Numbered from the stretch's first letter, positions 28,782 through 38,916 are shown. The stretch: 55,433 nt of DNA from Thermoanaerobaculum sp. (GCA_025060245.1 JANXCP010000003.1:1-55433), one strand, 5' to 3'. Made by a program: numbers and translations. The notes: generated by a model not told the origin, from the sequence alone.

Positions 28782-29644
28782 GCGGCCGGATTGCCAGAAG
28801 GTTGACTCTCCCCGGGGCTCCACTCCCACACCTTTTCGTCCTCGTCAAAGGCTGGCAGGTTGGGCATGCGCCCGCGCCCAGCATTGACCCGCCACTCCCA
28901 CAGGATGGCCCACTTGAGGTAGGTGCCAAAGGATTGCAGCAGGCAAAAAACGAGACCCGCCATACCATCCAGGAAGCCCAACTGGACGAAGTACATGCGA
29001 ATGAAGCGCCACAATGGCCGACCAAACACCTCAACAAAACCCGATCGGCGACCGGTTTTCCAACCCTGGGCGGCGCCCCAGAACCCATAGCGGACAATCC
29101 GGGGCAAGTACTGTTCAAAGGACTCAATCATGAAGTGCAACATGGGGTTTTTGAGCACCGGTGCTGGCCCCCGTGTTCGCATGTCGGCGTGAACCCGCCG
29201 GTTGGGGTACCGTCCTGCCCCTCGCTTGACCAGGCGTACCACCCGATCGTGCTGCCACCCAGAAAAACGGATGACGCGGTCCATGAAGTAAACCCGACGT
29301 TTTATGGTGTACGCCTCGTGCTTGGGCCCGGCAGCGAGAAGATTCTCAATTTCCGCTTGCAGTTCCGGCGTGCAGCGCTCGTCGGCGTCAAAGATGAGAA
29401 TCCATTCGTACTGGGTTTGATCCATAGCCCAATTCTTTTGCGACGCGGAACCGTAGTAAGGCCGTTGAAAAAAGCGAACCTTCGGGTAACTCCTGGCGAT
29501 TTCAGGGGTACGATCTGTGGAAAAGGAGTCCACCACCACGATCTCATCACACCACATGAGGGACTCAATACAGTCGCCGATGTTGCGCTCTTCGTTAAAG
29601 GTGGTGATGACTGCGGAAATCTTGGGTCGAACCGGCTGAGTCAT
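28778..29644 (-). CDS. Family 2 glycosyltransferase (WaaE/KdtX-like)
   Basis: ISAVITTFNEERNIGDCIESLMWCDEIVVVDSFSTDRT, ILIFDADERCTPEL; start refined to MTQPVRPKI. Confidence 0.88.
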   Translation of the reverse strand: MTQPVRPKISAVITTFNEERNIGDCIESLMWCDEIVVVDSFSTDRTPEIARSYPKVRFFQRPYYGSASQKNWAMDQTQYEWILIFDADERCTPELQAEIENLLAAGPKHEAYTIKRRVYFMDRVIRFSGWQHDRVVRLVKRGAGRYPNRRVHADMRTRGPAPVLKNPMLHFMIESFEQYLPRIVRYGFWGAAQGWKTGRRSGFVEVFGRPLWRFIRMYFVQLGFLDGMAGLVFCLLQSFGTYLKWAILWEWRVNAGRGRMPNLPAFDEDEKVWEWSPGESQPSGNPAA

Positions 29645-29722
29645 GGACGCCTCCGCCCACATCTTAGTGGACACCCCCGACCCATGCGAACCTCTTCCGC
29701 CAGCGCTGGCCAAAACACAAAT

Positions 29723-29743
29723 GGGGTACAGGTCTTGTACCCC
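29723..29743 (-). terminator. Candidate icd terminator
   Basis: Perfect 8-bp stem GGGGTACA-AGACC-TGTACCCC, followed on the minus strand by ATTTGTGTTTT; a second stem (CCGAAG...CTTCGG, 29756-29775) lies between it and icd. Confidence 0.5.
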
Positions 29744-29795
29744 AACCGTTTTTCACCGAAGAACCCAACCTTCGGCAGGAAAACCTGAAAGCCTC

Positions 29796-31040
29796 TTACA
29801 TCCTCGCCACGATGGCCTCGCCAAAACCCGAGCAGGAAACCAAAGTCGCCCCTTCCATTTGCCGGTGGAGGTCGTAGGTCACTTGCTTATCCGCCACTGC
29901 CCGCTCCAGACCTTTCACCACCAGGTCTGCTGCCTCCGTCCAGCCCAAGTAGCGCAACATCATCTCCCCGGACAAGATCAAGGAGCCGGGGTTCACCTTG
30001 TCCTGGCCGGCATACTTTGGCGCGGTACCATGAGTGGCCTCAAAAACTGCGTGCTCGTCCCCTTGGTTGGAGCCCGGGGCCATCCCTAGGCCCCCCACCT
30101 GCGCCGCCAGCGCATCGGAAAGATAATCGCCATTGAGGTTGGGTGTGGCGATAACCGAGTACTCCGAGGGTCGCAAAAGCACCTGCTGGAACATGGAATC
30201 GGCAATGCGGTCCTTGATGACCACCTTTTTCCCCTCAGGCAACCGACCACCGTAGTGGGCGTACAAATCCTCCTCGCTCACCACTTGGTCAGAGAACAGC
30301 TCTTTCGCCACCTGGTACCCCCAATCGCGAAAAGCCCCCTCGGTGTACTTCATGATGTTGCCTTTGTGGACGAGGGTCACCGAATCCCGGCCATTGGCCA
30401 GGGCGTAGCGAATGGCTTTGGCCACCAGGCGCTTGGAACCAAAAGGAGAGATGGGTTTGACGCCAATCCCAGATTCCGGGCGAATCTTCTTGCCCAGCTC
30501 GCGCTCAATGAACGCCCGGACCTTTTCTGCCTCCGCGGAACCCGAGGGCCACTCGATCCCCGCGTATACGTCCTCGGTGTTCTCGCGGAAAATCACCATG
30601 TTTACCTCCTCCGGGTGCTTGACCGGTGAGGGCACCCCGGGGATCCAGCGCACCGGGCGGACACAGGCATAAAGGTCCAGCACCTGGCGGAGGGTGACGT
30701 TCAGCGAACGGATACCCCCACCCACAGGGGTGGTCAGCGGTCCTTTGATGGCCACGCGAAAGTACTGGATGGCCTCCACAGTCTCATCAGGCAGCCAATT
30801 TCCTGTCAGGTTGAAGGCCTTTTCCCCGGCCAAGACCTCCACCCACGCGATGGCCCTGGCTCCTCCGTAGGCCTTTTCCACCGCCGCATCCAACACCCGC
30901 TTGGTGGCCCGCCAGATATCCGGGCCTGTCCCGTCGCCCTCAATGAACGGGATGATGGGCTTGTCGGGCACCTGAATCCTTTCCCCGTCCCAACCGATGC
31001 GTTCCCCCCACTCCGGTACTCTCAGCTTCTCCAGCGCCAT
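29796..31040 (-). CDS. icd: NADP-dependent isocitrate dehydrogenase
   Basis: [79 protein letters not shown]. Confidence 0.97.
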   Translation of the reverse strand: MALEKLRVPEWGERIGWDGERIQVPDKPIIPFIEGDGTGPDIWRATKRVLDAAVEKAYGGARAIAWVEVLAGEKAFNLTGNWLPDETVEAIQYFRVAIKGPLTTPVGGGIRSLNVTLRQVLDLYACVRPVRWIPGVPSPVKHPEEVNMVIFRENTEDVYAGIEWPSGSAEAEKVRAFIERELGKKIRPESGIGVKPISPFGSKRLVAKAIRYALANGRDSVTLVHKGNIMKYTEGAFRDWGYQVAKELFSDQVVSEEDLYAHYGGRLPEGKKVVIKDRIADSMFQQVLLRPSEYSVIATPNLNGDYLSDALAAQVGGLGMAPGSNQGDEHAVFEATHGTAPKYAGQDKVNPGSLILSGEMMLRYLGWTEAADLVVKGLERAVADKQVTYDLHRQMEGATLVSCSGFGEAIVARM

Positions 31041-31155
31041 CTCATCCTCCCCGGCAAAACCTGCCAAAAAAAGCCTACCTATCAGCCTCTCTGGGGTCAA
31101 GATTTTACACTGTTCCACCCTGGACCTGGCTCTGCTGAAGCGTTATTGTGACAGT

Positions 31156-31551
31156 ATGGAACTCGCCCCGGTGGTGGCCCAGCAGCTGGTCAACGAAGCC
31201 CTCAAGGCCCAGGAACGCGCTTATGCTCCCTATTCCAAATTTCCCGTGGGGGCGGCCCTATTGGCCGAAGACGGCCGGGTGTTCCGCGGCTGCAACGTGG
31301 AGAACGCTTCTTTTGGTCTCACCACTTGCGCCGAGCGCAACGCCTTGGCGGCTGCGGTGGTGGCCGGCGCCCGACCCCTCGCTATCGCCGTGGTGGGAAA
31401 CCAGCACGACCTGCTCCCCTGCGGTGCCTGCCGTCAGGTCCTGGCTGAGTTCAACCCTGATCTGGTGGTCGTGACCCGAAGCAGCGCGGGCGTCCTCACC
31501 ACACGGGTACTGCGACAGCTCTTACCCGAGGCTTTTACCCTGGCTCCTTAG
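31156..31551 (+). CDS. cdd: Cytidine deaminase
   Basis: AYAPYSKFPVGAALL, NVENASFGLTTCAERNAL, PCGACRQVLAEF. Confidence 0.96.
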   Translation: MELAPVVAQQLVNEALKAQERAYAPYSKFPVGAALLAEDGRVFRGCNVENASFGLTTCAERNALAAAVVAGARPLAIAVVGNQHDLLPCGACRQVLAEFNPDLVVVTRSSAGVLTTRVLRQLLPEAFTLAP

Positions 31552-31558
31552 AAAGGCA

Positions 31559-33367
31559 CTACGCCGGGCGTCGCCGACGCAAGTAGCGGTAATCGGGGAT
31601 CCCGTATTCCTTCAACTTGGCGATAAGGGCCCCCCGGGAGATGCCGAGAATGCGTGCACCCTTGGACTGGTTCCCGCGAACCTTTTGCATGACCCGATCA
31701 ATGACCAGCTGCTCAACCCGCGGCACCACCTCTTTTAGGTTGTCCGAGAGCAGTATCTCCGCTCCTTCTGCGGCGCTCCTCTGATTGGTCCCCTTGACGG
31801 CTTGGGCGTCACAACGGACCATGTCCCCGTCGGCGGTGGCAGCCACCAGGCGCCGAAGTTCCCCCACGAGCTCCGCCAATTGCCCCGGGAACGTGCGAGC
31901 GAGAAGCGCGTTGAGGCACTCCAGGGTAATGCCGCGGACCGATTTACCCTGCTCCTCCGCCACCCGGTGCAGCAGGGAAGCGATGATGAGCGGAAGATCC
32001 TCTCGGCGCTCTTCCAGCCTCGGAACACGCAGCATACGCGTGGAGAAGGCCATGAACAAGGCCGACGAGAGCTTGCCCTGTTGCACTAACGCCAATGGGT
32101 CCTCTCCACAGGTAATAACCCAGCGAATGGTGGAGGAGGAGAGGGCCTGTTGCCGCTCCATGCGCACCACACCCACCAGCTCCATCTGGATGGGCTCCGG
32201 GAGACGCTCGGCGTTACGAACCACCAACATTCCTCCCCGCGCCTCGCCCACCTTTCCACCCATCGCTCCGGTAAAGGTGGGCTTGCCTGAGGGACCGAAG
32301 AGCTCCTGCCGCAAGTGCTCCAAAGGCGCATCCTTGCCCTCTAGGATGACCACGCGCCTTCCCGCCACTGGCCCCAGGGTGGCCAAGATCCGCGCCGTTT
32401 CAGTGCGCCCTGAACCCTCGGCACCGCAAATGAGCACCGGCTCGGTTCCCCGCGCCGCCTGCAGGAGCCCGTCCCGCAAAACCTGGACCGCCTGCGAGGT
32501 ACCCGGCAGGAGCATTTCCAAACGGTGCCGGGCCTCCAGTTCCCAGTTGGAAAAGCTCGCATCGGTTCGCTCCACCTGCTCCCAGAAAAGCCCCAGAAGC
32601 CGGGCTGCCTCAGCCAGCAACGCCACGCCCTCATCACCCAACGCGCCCACCGGTCGCGCCAAAAGCAGGGCCACCAAAGAGCCGGTGGGAGTCCGCACCG
32701 CCACAAACGCCGTCCCCCCATCCTTCGACCCATTCTGCACCACGTACCGGCCGGGTAAGGCCAGTTCCCGCAAAATGGCCGGCGCCACCACCGGTAACTC
32801 ACCGCTCCAGTGGGATGCCAACACCACCCCCTCCACTGCCGGCCCTCCCCCTTCCCGGGGAATGACCAAAGCAAACTCCGCCTCCCGCACCGCCTCGTGC
32901 AACGTTGCCACCAACTGGTGGGCGCGGTCTGGGCGAGTCTGGGAGAAAAGCTCAAAGAGCCGAATCCGGGCCTGGGTATACCCGCCCGGCTCGGGCCTCA
33001 CCAATAGCGACTCCGCTGAAGGAGCTGGCGCGGGGGGCGGAACGGCGGCTGGCTTTTCTTCAACCAAGCTCACCTCGCTCCCCACCACACCGCGGAACAC
33101 CAGGGTGACCGTACCGAGGCGTAGGCGATCCCCAGGGTTGAGAACCCCCCGAGAGCGCCGCTCACCGTTCAAGACCACCGTCTGCCGCTCGGCGGTGGTG
33201 AAGGTGAAGGTCTCACCGCTGCGTTGAATGACCAAGTGGCGGTCAGCCACACCCGGTCCTCCCACCACCACGTCGTTGGTAGGAGCAGAGCCCACAGCGA
33301 TGCGCGTCTTCTGCAGACGGTACGTGAGCGTAGCTCCGTTTTCGGATTCAACGGAAAGTAAGAGCAT
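31559..33367 (-). CDS. FHA domain - degenerate sigma54-activator-type AAA - Fis HTH regulator
   Basis: N-terminal FHA-like region (VGSAPTNDVVVGGPGVADRHLVIQ), AAA-like GAEGSGRTETAR...FTGAMGGKVGEARGGMLVVRNAERLP, C-terminal KVRGNQSKGARILGISRGALIAKLKEYGI. ATG 33367 preceded by GGAGGG. Confidence 0.85.
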   Translation of the reverse strand: MLLLSVESENGATLTYRLQKTRIAVGSAPTNDVVVGGPGVADRHLVIQRSGETFTFTTAERQTVVLNGERRSRGVLNPGDRLRLGTVTLVFRGVVGSEVSLVEEKPAAVPPPAPAPSAESLLVRPEPGGYTQARIRLFELFSQTRPDRAHQLVATLHEAVREAEFALVIPREGGGPAVEGVVLASHWSGELPVVAPAILRELALPGRYVVQNGSKDGGTAFVAVRTPTGSLVALLLARPVGALGDEGVALLAEAARLLGLFWEQVERTDASFSNWELEARHRLEMLLPGTSQAVQVLRDGLLQAARGTEPVLICGAEGSGRTETARILATLGPVAGRRVVILEGKDAPLEHLRQELFGPSGKPTFTGAMGGKVGEARGGMLVVRNAERLPEPIQMELVGVVRMERQQALSSSTIRWVITCGEDPLALVQQGKLSSALFMAFSTRMLRVPRLEERREDLPLIIASLLHRVAEEQGKSVRGITLECLNALLARTFPGQLAELVGELRRLVAATADGDMVRCDAQAVKGTNQRSAAEGAEILLSDNLKEVVPRVEQLVIDRVMQKVRGNQSKGARILGISRGALIAKLKEYGIPDYRYLRRRRPA

Positions 33368-33493
33368 TATTTGCCCTCCGTTCATCGTCGTGACTATCTG
33401 TATCATATTTCACCACGGTAGCGCAAGCGGCGTGCCAATCCCTTGACATGTTTGGCGACGAAAGACTCCCGGCCCGAGTTCCGCCCCTGCCAG

Positions 33494-34288
33494 CTAGACC
33501 TCCCCCGCCCCCGTGGTGCGCAAGACCCACTCGGCGACACGGGGGTAGCAGCGGTAGACGCGCACGTACAAGGCGGCCTGCCAGGGGATGACCTTACAGC
33601 CGCCGCCGGCTTCCAAAAGCCGCAGGAGGGCTTGAGCCACCTGCTCGGGCTCAAGCACCGGCACGGTCCAGCGGGCCAGGACGGGTAGCTTCCTATGGGG
33701 CACACCGTCAACAATCAGACCGGTCCTCACGGGGCCCGGACAAACCCAGCCCAGCGTGATCCGGGAGTGGACCAGCTCCAGACGCAGGCAGGCGAGCAGG
33801 GCGTTTAACGCCGCCTTGCTGGCAGCGTAGATCCCACCACCGCGGTAGGGCAGCAATCCAGAAAGGGAGCTCACCACACCCACCGCGGCCGGTGCCGCCT
33901 CCTGCAAAAACGGGGCGGCGGCCCGCAACGTGTTGAGGGTGCCCAAAAAGTTCACACTCACCACCGCCTCGCTTTGGGCAGCTGGAGTGGTGAGCACCGG
34001 ACCGTGGTACCCCACTCCGGCGTTGGCCACCACCACCTGCCACCTTCCCAACCAGGACGCCGCCTTCCCCGCCACCTCCTGCATGGCCTCCGCGTCCCGC
34101 ACATCGGCGGGGAAAGCTCGCGCTTCTCCACCAACTTGCAAGACTTCTTGAACCACCCCGTCTAACCCAGAGGGGTCGCGGGCCACGAGGGCGACCCGGC
34201 AACCCCTGCGCCCCAATTCCACAGCCAGGGCCCGGCCAATGCCACGGCTAGCCCCGGTCACCAAAGCCCCCAGGTTGCGAATCCGCAT
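33494..34288 (-). CDS. Short-chain dehydrogenase/reductase
   Basis: GALVTGASRGIGRALA, VVANAGVGYHG, YAASKAAL. Confidence 0.92.
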   Translation of the reverse strand: MRIRNLGALVTGASRGIGRALAVELGRRGCRVALVARDPSGLDGVVQEVLQVGGEARAFPADVRDAEAMQEVAGKAASWLGRWQVVVANAGVGYHGPVLTTPAAQSEAVVSVNFLGTLNTLRAAAPFLQEAAPAAVGVVSSLSGLLPYRGGGIYAASKAALNALLACLRLELVHSRITLGWVCPGPVRTGLIVDGVPHRKLPVLARWTVPVLEPEQVAQALLRLLEAGGGCKVIPWQAALYVRVYRCYPRVAEWVLRTTGAGEV

Positions 34289-34329
34289 GGGGGAATGGTG
34301 GCACATGGGCTTTGTTATATTCAACGTCG

Positions 34330-35304
34330 ATGCGCATTGGCCCACTGGTGGTGGAACCGCCTCTGATCCTTGCTCCCATGGCAGGGATTACCGACCGGGG
34401 TTTTCGCTTGGTGATACGCCGTCTGGGAGGCTGCGGCCTGGTGACCATGGAGTTTATTTCCGCCGACGGTCTGCTCCGGGCTAAACCCAGTACCCTGAGG
34501 ATGCTCCACTTTGTCGACGAAGAGCGGCCCATCGCCATTCAAATCTACGGTTCTGATCCCCAGGTGATGGCGGAAGCGGCTGCGCAGGTGGAGGCCATGG
34601 GTGCGGATGTGTGCGACATCAACATGGGGTGCCCCGCCAACAAGGTTCTAAAGGGCTGCGCTGGAGCGGCCCTGACCGGTGACCTTCCGCTGGCCCGTCG
34701 CATTGTGCAAGCGGTGCGCCGGCGCATTGGCATCCCGCTGACGGTCAAGTTCCGCCTGGGTTTACGCAGTGATCGCCTCACCTTCCTGGAGCTCGGACGC
34801 ATCCTGGAGGCCGAAGGGGTTGACGCCGTGACGCTTCACCCCAGAACCGCCAAGCAGATGTTTACCGGCCAGGCCGATTGGCACGCCATTGCCGCTCTCA
34901 AGGAGGCGCTCAGCATCCCCGTCATTGGCAATGGCGATGTAAAGAGCCCCGAAGATGCCCTGCGCATGTTCCGCCAGACCGGCTGCGACGCGGTGATGAT
35001 TGGACGCGCAGCGCTGTTAAACCCGTGGATCTTCCACCAAACGGCGAACCTTCTCCAGGGAAAGGTCCTCCACGAGCCCACCCTGGAGGAACGACTTGCT
35101 CTCGTCCGCCACCACCTCTCCCAGCTCCTGGCTGAGGAAGAGCCAAAAATTGCCCTCCACAAGCTGAAGACCTTCGTGGGCTGGTACACCCACGGCTTGC
35201 CCCAGGGCCGGCTCTTACGGGGAAAGCTCGCCCAACAGGCCACCGCAGCGGCGGCGATGGCAGAGGTGGAGGCCTTTTTTGCCCAGCTTCAGGAGGCAGC
35301 GTGA
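34330..35304 (+). CDS. dus: tRNA-dihydrouridine synthase
   Basis: PLILAPMAGITDRGFR, DINMGCPANKVLKGCAGAAL, VTLHPRTAKQMFTGQADW, VIGNGDV. Confidence 0.95.
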   Translation: MRIGPLVVEPPLILAPMAGITDRGFRLVIRRLGGCGLVTMEFISADGLLRAKPSTLRMLHFVDEERPIAIQIYGSDPQVMAEAAAQVEAMGADVCDINMGCPANKVLKGCAGAALTGDLPLARRIVQAVRRRIGIPLTVKFRLGLRSDRLTFLELGRILEAEGVDAVTLHPRTAKQMFTGQADWHAIAALKEALSIPVIGNGDVKSPEDALRMFRQTGCDAVMIGRAALLNPWIFHQTANLLQGKVLHEPTLEERLALVRHHLSQLLAEEEPKIALHKLKTFVGWYTHGLPQGRLLRGKLAQQATAAAAMAEVEAFFAQLQEAA

Positions 35305-36452
35305 GGCGTTTGCCCAAACCCATACCCCGTGAAAAGCTTCTTCCCCTGCTGCACGACGTCCCGGAAGGGGTGTTCACCCCAGTATTTACCCAGGCTTGCG
35401 AGGTGGTGGACCTATTCGTGGGGGATTGCCTGGCCCACCTGGTCCATGAGCTGGCCCTGGGTGGGTTCTCGGGCAGCCCGGAAGATTTGGCCCACCAACG
35501 CGGGTACTCGGCGCACAAAACGCCAATGCTCCACCTGCTGCTGGACTGCCTGGAGCTCTACGGGCTGGCCAGGTGCGACGACAAAACCTACGAAGTGGCC
35601 CTTCCCGCCGGCCACGAGCCCCTCCCCCAGCGTTACCATCATTGGGTCGGCGTTGCACCAACTGCCGAACCCGCGCTGGCCGTGCAGCGTTTGGGCGCTG
35701 AGGTCTTCCCGCGGGTGCTTTCCGGGGAGCTGTCCGGCGAGGAAGCCCTCTTCTCTTTAGCCCACTTGGATCTGTGGTTTTCCTATTTTTCCAACGCCAA
35801 CGTCCACTACGCCCCGACCAACTCCCTGGCCGCGTTGGCCCTGAGCCGCTCCGTGGGGAAACATGCACGGATCCTGGAGCTGGGAGGGGGTGGGGGAAGC
35901 GCCGCGGAGGCTGCCTTTGCCAGCCTTTTGGCCACCGATCAAGCGCCGGCCCTGTACGTGTTCACTGAAGTTCACCCGGCCTTCCTCCGTCGGGGTGGGC
36001 GCCTGGTGCGTCAACTGGCTCCGCCGTCCTGCCGACTGGAGATCCGCCCCTACGACATCAACCTCACCCCCGAAGAGCAAGGACTTTCTCCACAAGAGTT
36101 TGATGCGGTGTTCGCGGTGAACGTGCTGCATTTGGCGGCCCATCTGGTGGAGGCTCTAACCCAGCTTCGGCGTTTGCTGGTACCGGGGGGTGCTCTGGTG
36201 CTGGGGGAGCTCATCCGCCCTTGCTTCTCCGCCCCGGTCCACCTGGAACTACCCTTTGCGTTGCTGCAAAGCTACCAGCAGGTGCAGCTGGCGCCTCGTG
36301 TTCGGACCCGCCCTGGCTTTCTCTGCCTGCAAGGGTGGCAGAACGCTCTGCACGAGGCGGGATTTGACGAGGTGCACGTGCTCCCCGCAGCTTTGCAAGA
36401 ATGCTTTGCCCATTACCCGGGTTTTTACTGCGCGGCGCTGGTGGCCCGTTAG
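35301..36452 (+). CDS. O-methyltransferase-like (COMT/PKS-MT type) protein
   Basis: Helical N-terminal domain then ILELGGGGGSAAEAAFASLL, FDAVFAVNVLHLAAHLVEAL, LLVPGGALVLGELIRP; overlaps dus by 4 nt. Confidence 0.7.
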   Translation: MRRLPKPIPREKLLPLLHDVPEGVFTPVFTQACEVVDLFVGDCLAHLVHELALGGFSGSPEDLAHQRGYSAHKTPMLHLLLDCLELYGLARCDDKTYEVALPAGHEPLPQRYHHWVGVAPTAEPALAVQRLGAEVFPRVLSGELSGEEALFSLAHLDLWFSYFSNANVHYAPTNSLAALALSRSVGKHARILELGGGGGSAAEAAFASLLATDQAPALYVFTEVHPAFLRRGGRLVRQLAPPSCRLEIRPYDINLTPEEQGLSPQEFDAVFAVNVLHLAAHLVEALTQLRRLLVPGGALVLGELIRPCFSAPVHLELPFALLQSYQQVQLAPRVRTRPGFLCLQGWQNALHEAGFDEVHVLPAALQECFAHYPGFYCAALVAR

Positions 36453-37867
36453 GCCGGCCGACGCACACGCACCCGGTAGGTGAGGGTTGCCTGTCCTTGG
36501 GCGGGCACGGGCACAGAAAAGAGCACGGAAAACGCCGAGAGCTTGCGGTATGGAAGGGAATAGCTGAGCATCTCCCACTCGCCGGCGATGGTTTCCTCCA
36601 CCTCCACCACCACCGCTTCGTCTTTGTGGTTGCGCAAGCGGATTTCAAAGGCACTCTCCACGGTCTTATCAAACGTGCGGAAATCCGTTTGCACCCGTTC
36701 CGCCACCACGTCAAAGGCCGTCCCCACTTCCAGCTTCACCTGCTCGTCCTTGGGCGTGTGCTGGATACGGTCTTCCCCCATGAACTGCTCAGTGCCACGT
36801 CGATCCCGTTGGTACACGCGCACCACTCCCGCCGGCAGAGGCAAGCCTAGGTTATTGGCTGCCGTGTTAGCCAGCTCCAAACGCACCCGCACCGGCTCCC
36901 GCCGCAGCTCCTGGCGCCCCCAGAAGTTACCCGGAAAACCTTGGACCACCAATCGCTTCACCACCCTCACCCCATGAGCCGTCAAAAGAGAAACCTGCTT
37001 GTCCTGCCGGTCCAGGATGGTGGTGGGGCGGTCCAAGGTGTAGAGGTGGTACTCCCCCAGGGCTTCCTCTTCCATGCTCCGCGCTTCCTTGGCTGCCGCC
37101 ATCACCACGGGAACCCGTTCCGGTTGCGGGCGGACCACATGGACCTCGCCCGCCACCAACTGCAAGGTGGCCTCAGGGTAGGAAGCGCCGGAGGTGTTGG
37201 ACAGGGTGACCCATCCGGTCAGGCTTCCCTGCTCCCCCTTTTGCTCAAGACTTAACACGTAATCCGCTTGCCACTTGAGCCCCTCAGTGAGGTAGGTAGT
37301 TTGCACATTCCGCTTGCCGCCGCTCAGGCTCCTCAGCAACCAAACGAGGGTGGGACGATCGCGCAAGGTGGGTGGGACGTTGTCAAAAGCCAGCTCACGG
37401 TAGGCCGGGTTAGCCACGATACGATCGCCGATACGCCAAACCGTGCCGTTTTCCAACGAAAGCAAGGTGGCGCGAACCTCCTGCCGCACCGTCCCCGGGC
37501 CATCCAGCCGCGGCTCCTCGCGCACCAACGTCACCTCTTTACCCAAGAACTTCGCCAAAAGGGTCTGGGGCGAGAGGAGATCGTACTCGTAGTTTTGCTC
37601 CAAGACCTCCGTTTGGTCAGCCGTGAACGCCACCGTTTGTGGCATCACTTGCGCCGCAATGTCACGGTACTCCAATCGCACCAGCCCCTGGGGCAAATCC
37701 ACCCAGCGGGTGTCGCGCACCAGCGCGCGGCCCACGTGGTACACCGTCAGAGACACCTTTTGCCCACCGGCAGCGGAAGAAACCACCACCGGCGGGTTTC
37801 CCTGTGCCCAAAGGACGCCAGCCATTCCCATCATGACGGCAAACACCGTTTCCCAACCCCTGCTCAT
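36449..37867 (-). CDS. DUF4139-like exported protein
   Basis: Signal peptide MSRGWETVFAVMMGMAGVLWAQG; beta-rich body. Start refined to 37867, ATGA overlap with selD stop. Confidence 0.7.
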   Translation of the reverse strand: MSRGWETVFAVMMGMAGVLWAQGNPPVVVSSAAGGQKVSLTVYHVGRALVRDTRWVDLPQGLVRLEYRDIAAQVMPQTVAFTADQTEVLEQNYEYDLLSPQTLLAKFLGKEVTLVREEPRLDGPGTVRQEVRATLLSLENGTVWRIGDRIVANPAYRELAFDNVPPTLRDRPTLVWLLRSLSGGKRNVQTTYLTEGLKWQADYVLSLEQKGEQGSLTGWVTLSNTSGASYPEATLQLVAGEVHVVRPQPERVPVVMAAAKEARSMEEEALGEYHLYTLDRPTTILDRQDKQVSLLTAHGVRVVKRLVVQGFPGNFWGRQELRREPVRVRLELANTAANNLGLPLPAGVVRVYQRDRRGTEQFMGEDRIQHTPKDEQVKLEVGTAFDVVAERVQTDFRTFDKTVESAFEIRLRNHKDEAVVVEVEETIAGEWEMLSYSLPYRKLSAFSVLFSVPVPAQGQATLTYRVRVRRPA

Positions 37868-38916
37868 AGCTCCCTCCCTCGGCCGGGGACCAAGTGCAGG
37901 ATTCCCGGCGGTCCCTCCAGCACCCGGCCCACCACTGAAGCTTCGGCCAGCTCGGCCTGCACCCTTGACAGCTGCTCTGCCGGCACCGCCGCCAGCAAAC
38001 CTCCTGAGGTTTGCGGATCGCACAGCAGCACCACCACCTCTTCGGCTTGTTCCTTCAGTCCCTGAACGTGCTCCGCCACCCACTGGCGGTTGGCCAACAA
38101 GCCCCCGGGGATGGCCCCCGCCTTCGCAGCCGCCTGTGCCCCCGGCAAGAACGGGACCGCCTCTGCCCAAAGCTCCAGGGCCACCTGGGAGGCCACAGCC
38201 ATCTCCCGCGCGTGACCCAACAGGCCAAAACCGGTCACGTCTGTCAGGGCATGGGCTACCCGGCGCAGCACCAGGCTGGCCCGCCGGTTAGAGGTCTTCA
38301 TGCTCGCCACCAGCGGTGGGAGCAGCTCTGCCGCCAGCCCCCCCCGCTTGAGCCACGTGGCCAGTACCCCGGTTCCCAGGGGCTTGGTGAGCAGCAGCAC
38401 ATCCCCGGGTTGGGCCCCCGCCTTGGTCAGGAAACGCTGAGGGTTCACCGTGCCCGTCACGGCCAGCCCGTAGGTGAGCTCTGGGCTTTTCACCGTGTGT
38501 CCGCCCAGCAAGGCCACCCCTTCCTGGGCGAGGGCCGCCGCGGCGCCGCGGAAGATCTGGCCCAACACGCCTAGGGGCAAGACCTCTTTGGGAAAACCGC
38601 ACACCGCTAAGGCCGAAAGCGGATCTGCGCCCATGGCGTACAAATCGGACAGAGCGTTCATCGCGGCAATAAAGCCAAAATCGGCGGGCTCATCCACAAT
38701 GGGGGTGAAAAAATCCACCGTTTGCACGAGGGCCAGATCTGGCCCCACCTGGATGATCCCCGCATCGTCCAAAGCATCGGCGCCCAACAGCACCCGGCGG
38801 TCGCGGGGAAATGGCACACCCGATAACGCTGCATGCAGGTCCGCCGGACCTAGTTTGGAGGCTCAACCGGCACAGCTCACCAGCTCGGTGAGCTTGATGA
38901 TTTCCTCACGCGTCAT
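37864..38916 (-). CDS. selD: Selenide, water dikinase containing selenocysteine (in-frame UGA at 38863-38865)
   Basis: Reading through UGA gives MTREEIIKLTELVSCAG-U-ASKLGPADLHAALSGVPFPRDRRVLLGADALDDAGII..., colinear with SelD; body has TVDFFTPIVDEPADFG, LLGGHTVKSPELTYGLAVTG, DVTGFGLLGHAREM, CDPQTSGGLL. ORF track splits it at the UGA. Confidence 0.93.
38837..38851 (-). promoter_or_regulatory. Candidate bacterial SECIS element of selD
   Basis: Minus strand UGA-GCCUCCAAACU-[AGGUCC-GGC-GGACCU]: perfect 6-bp stem, 3-nt loop starting 18 nt after the UGA. Confidence 0.75.

Noticed and set aside
28802-29788. 328-aa plus-strand ORF opposite the glycosyltransferase
   Set aside because: Antisense to a GT2 gene with clear motifs; no conserved features.
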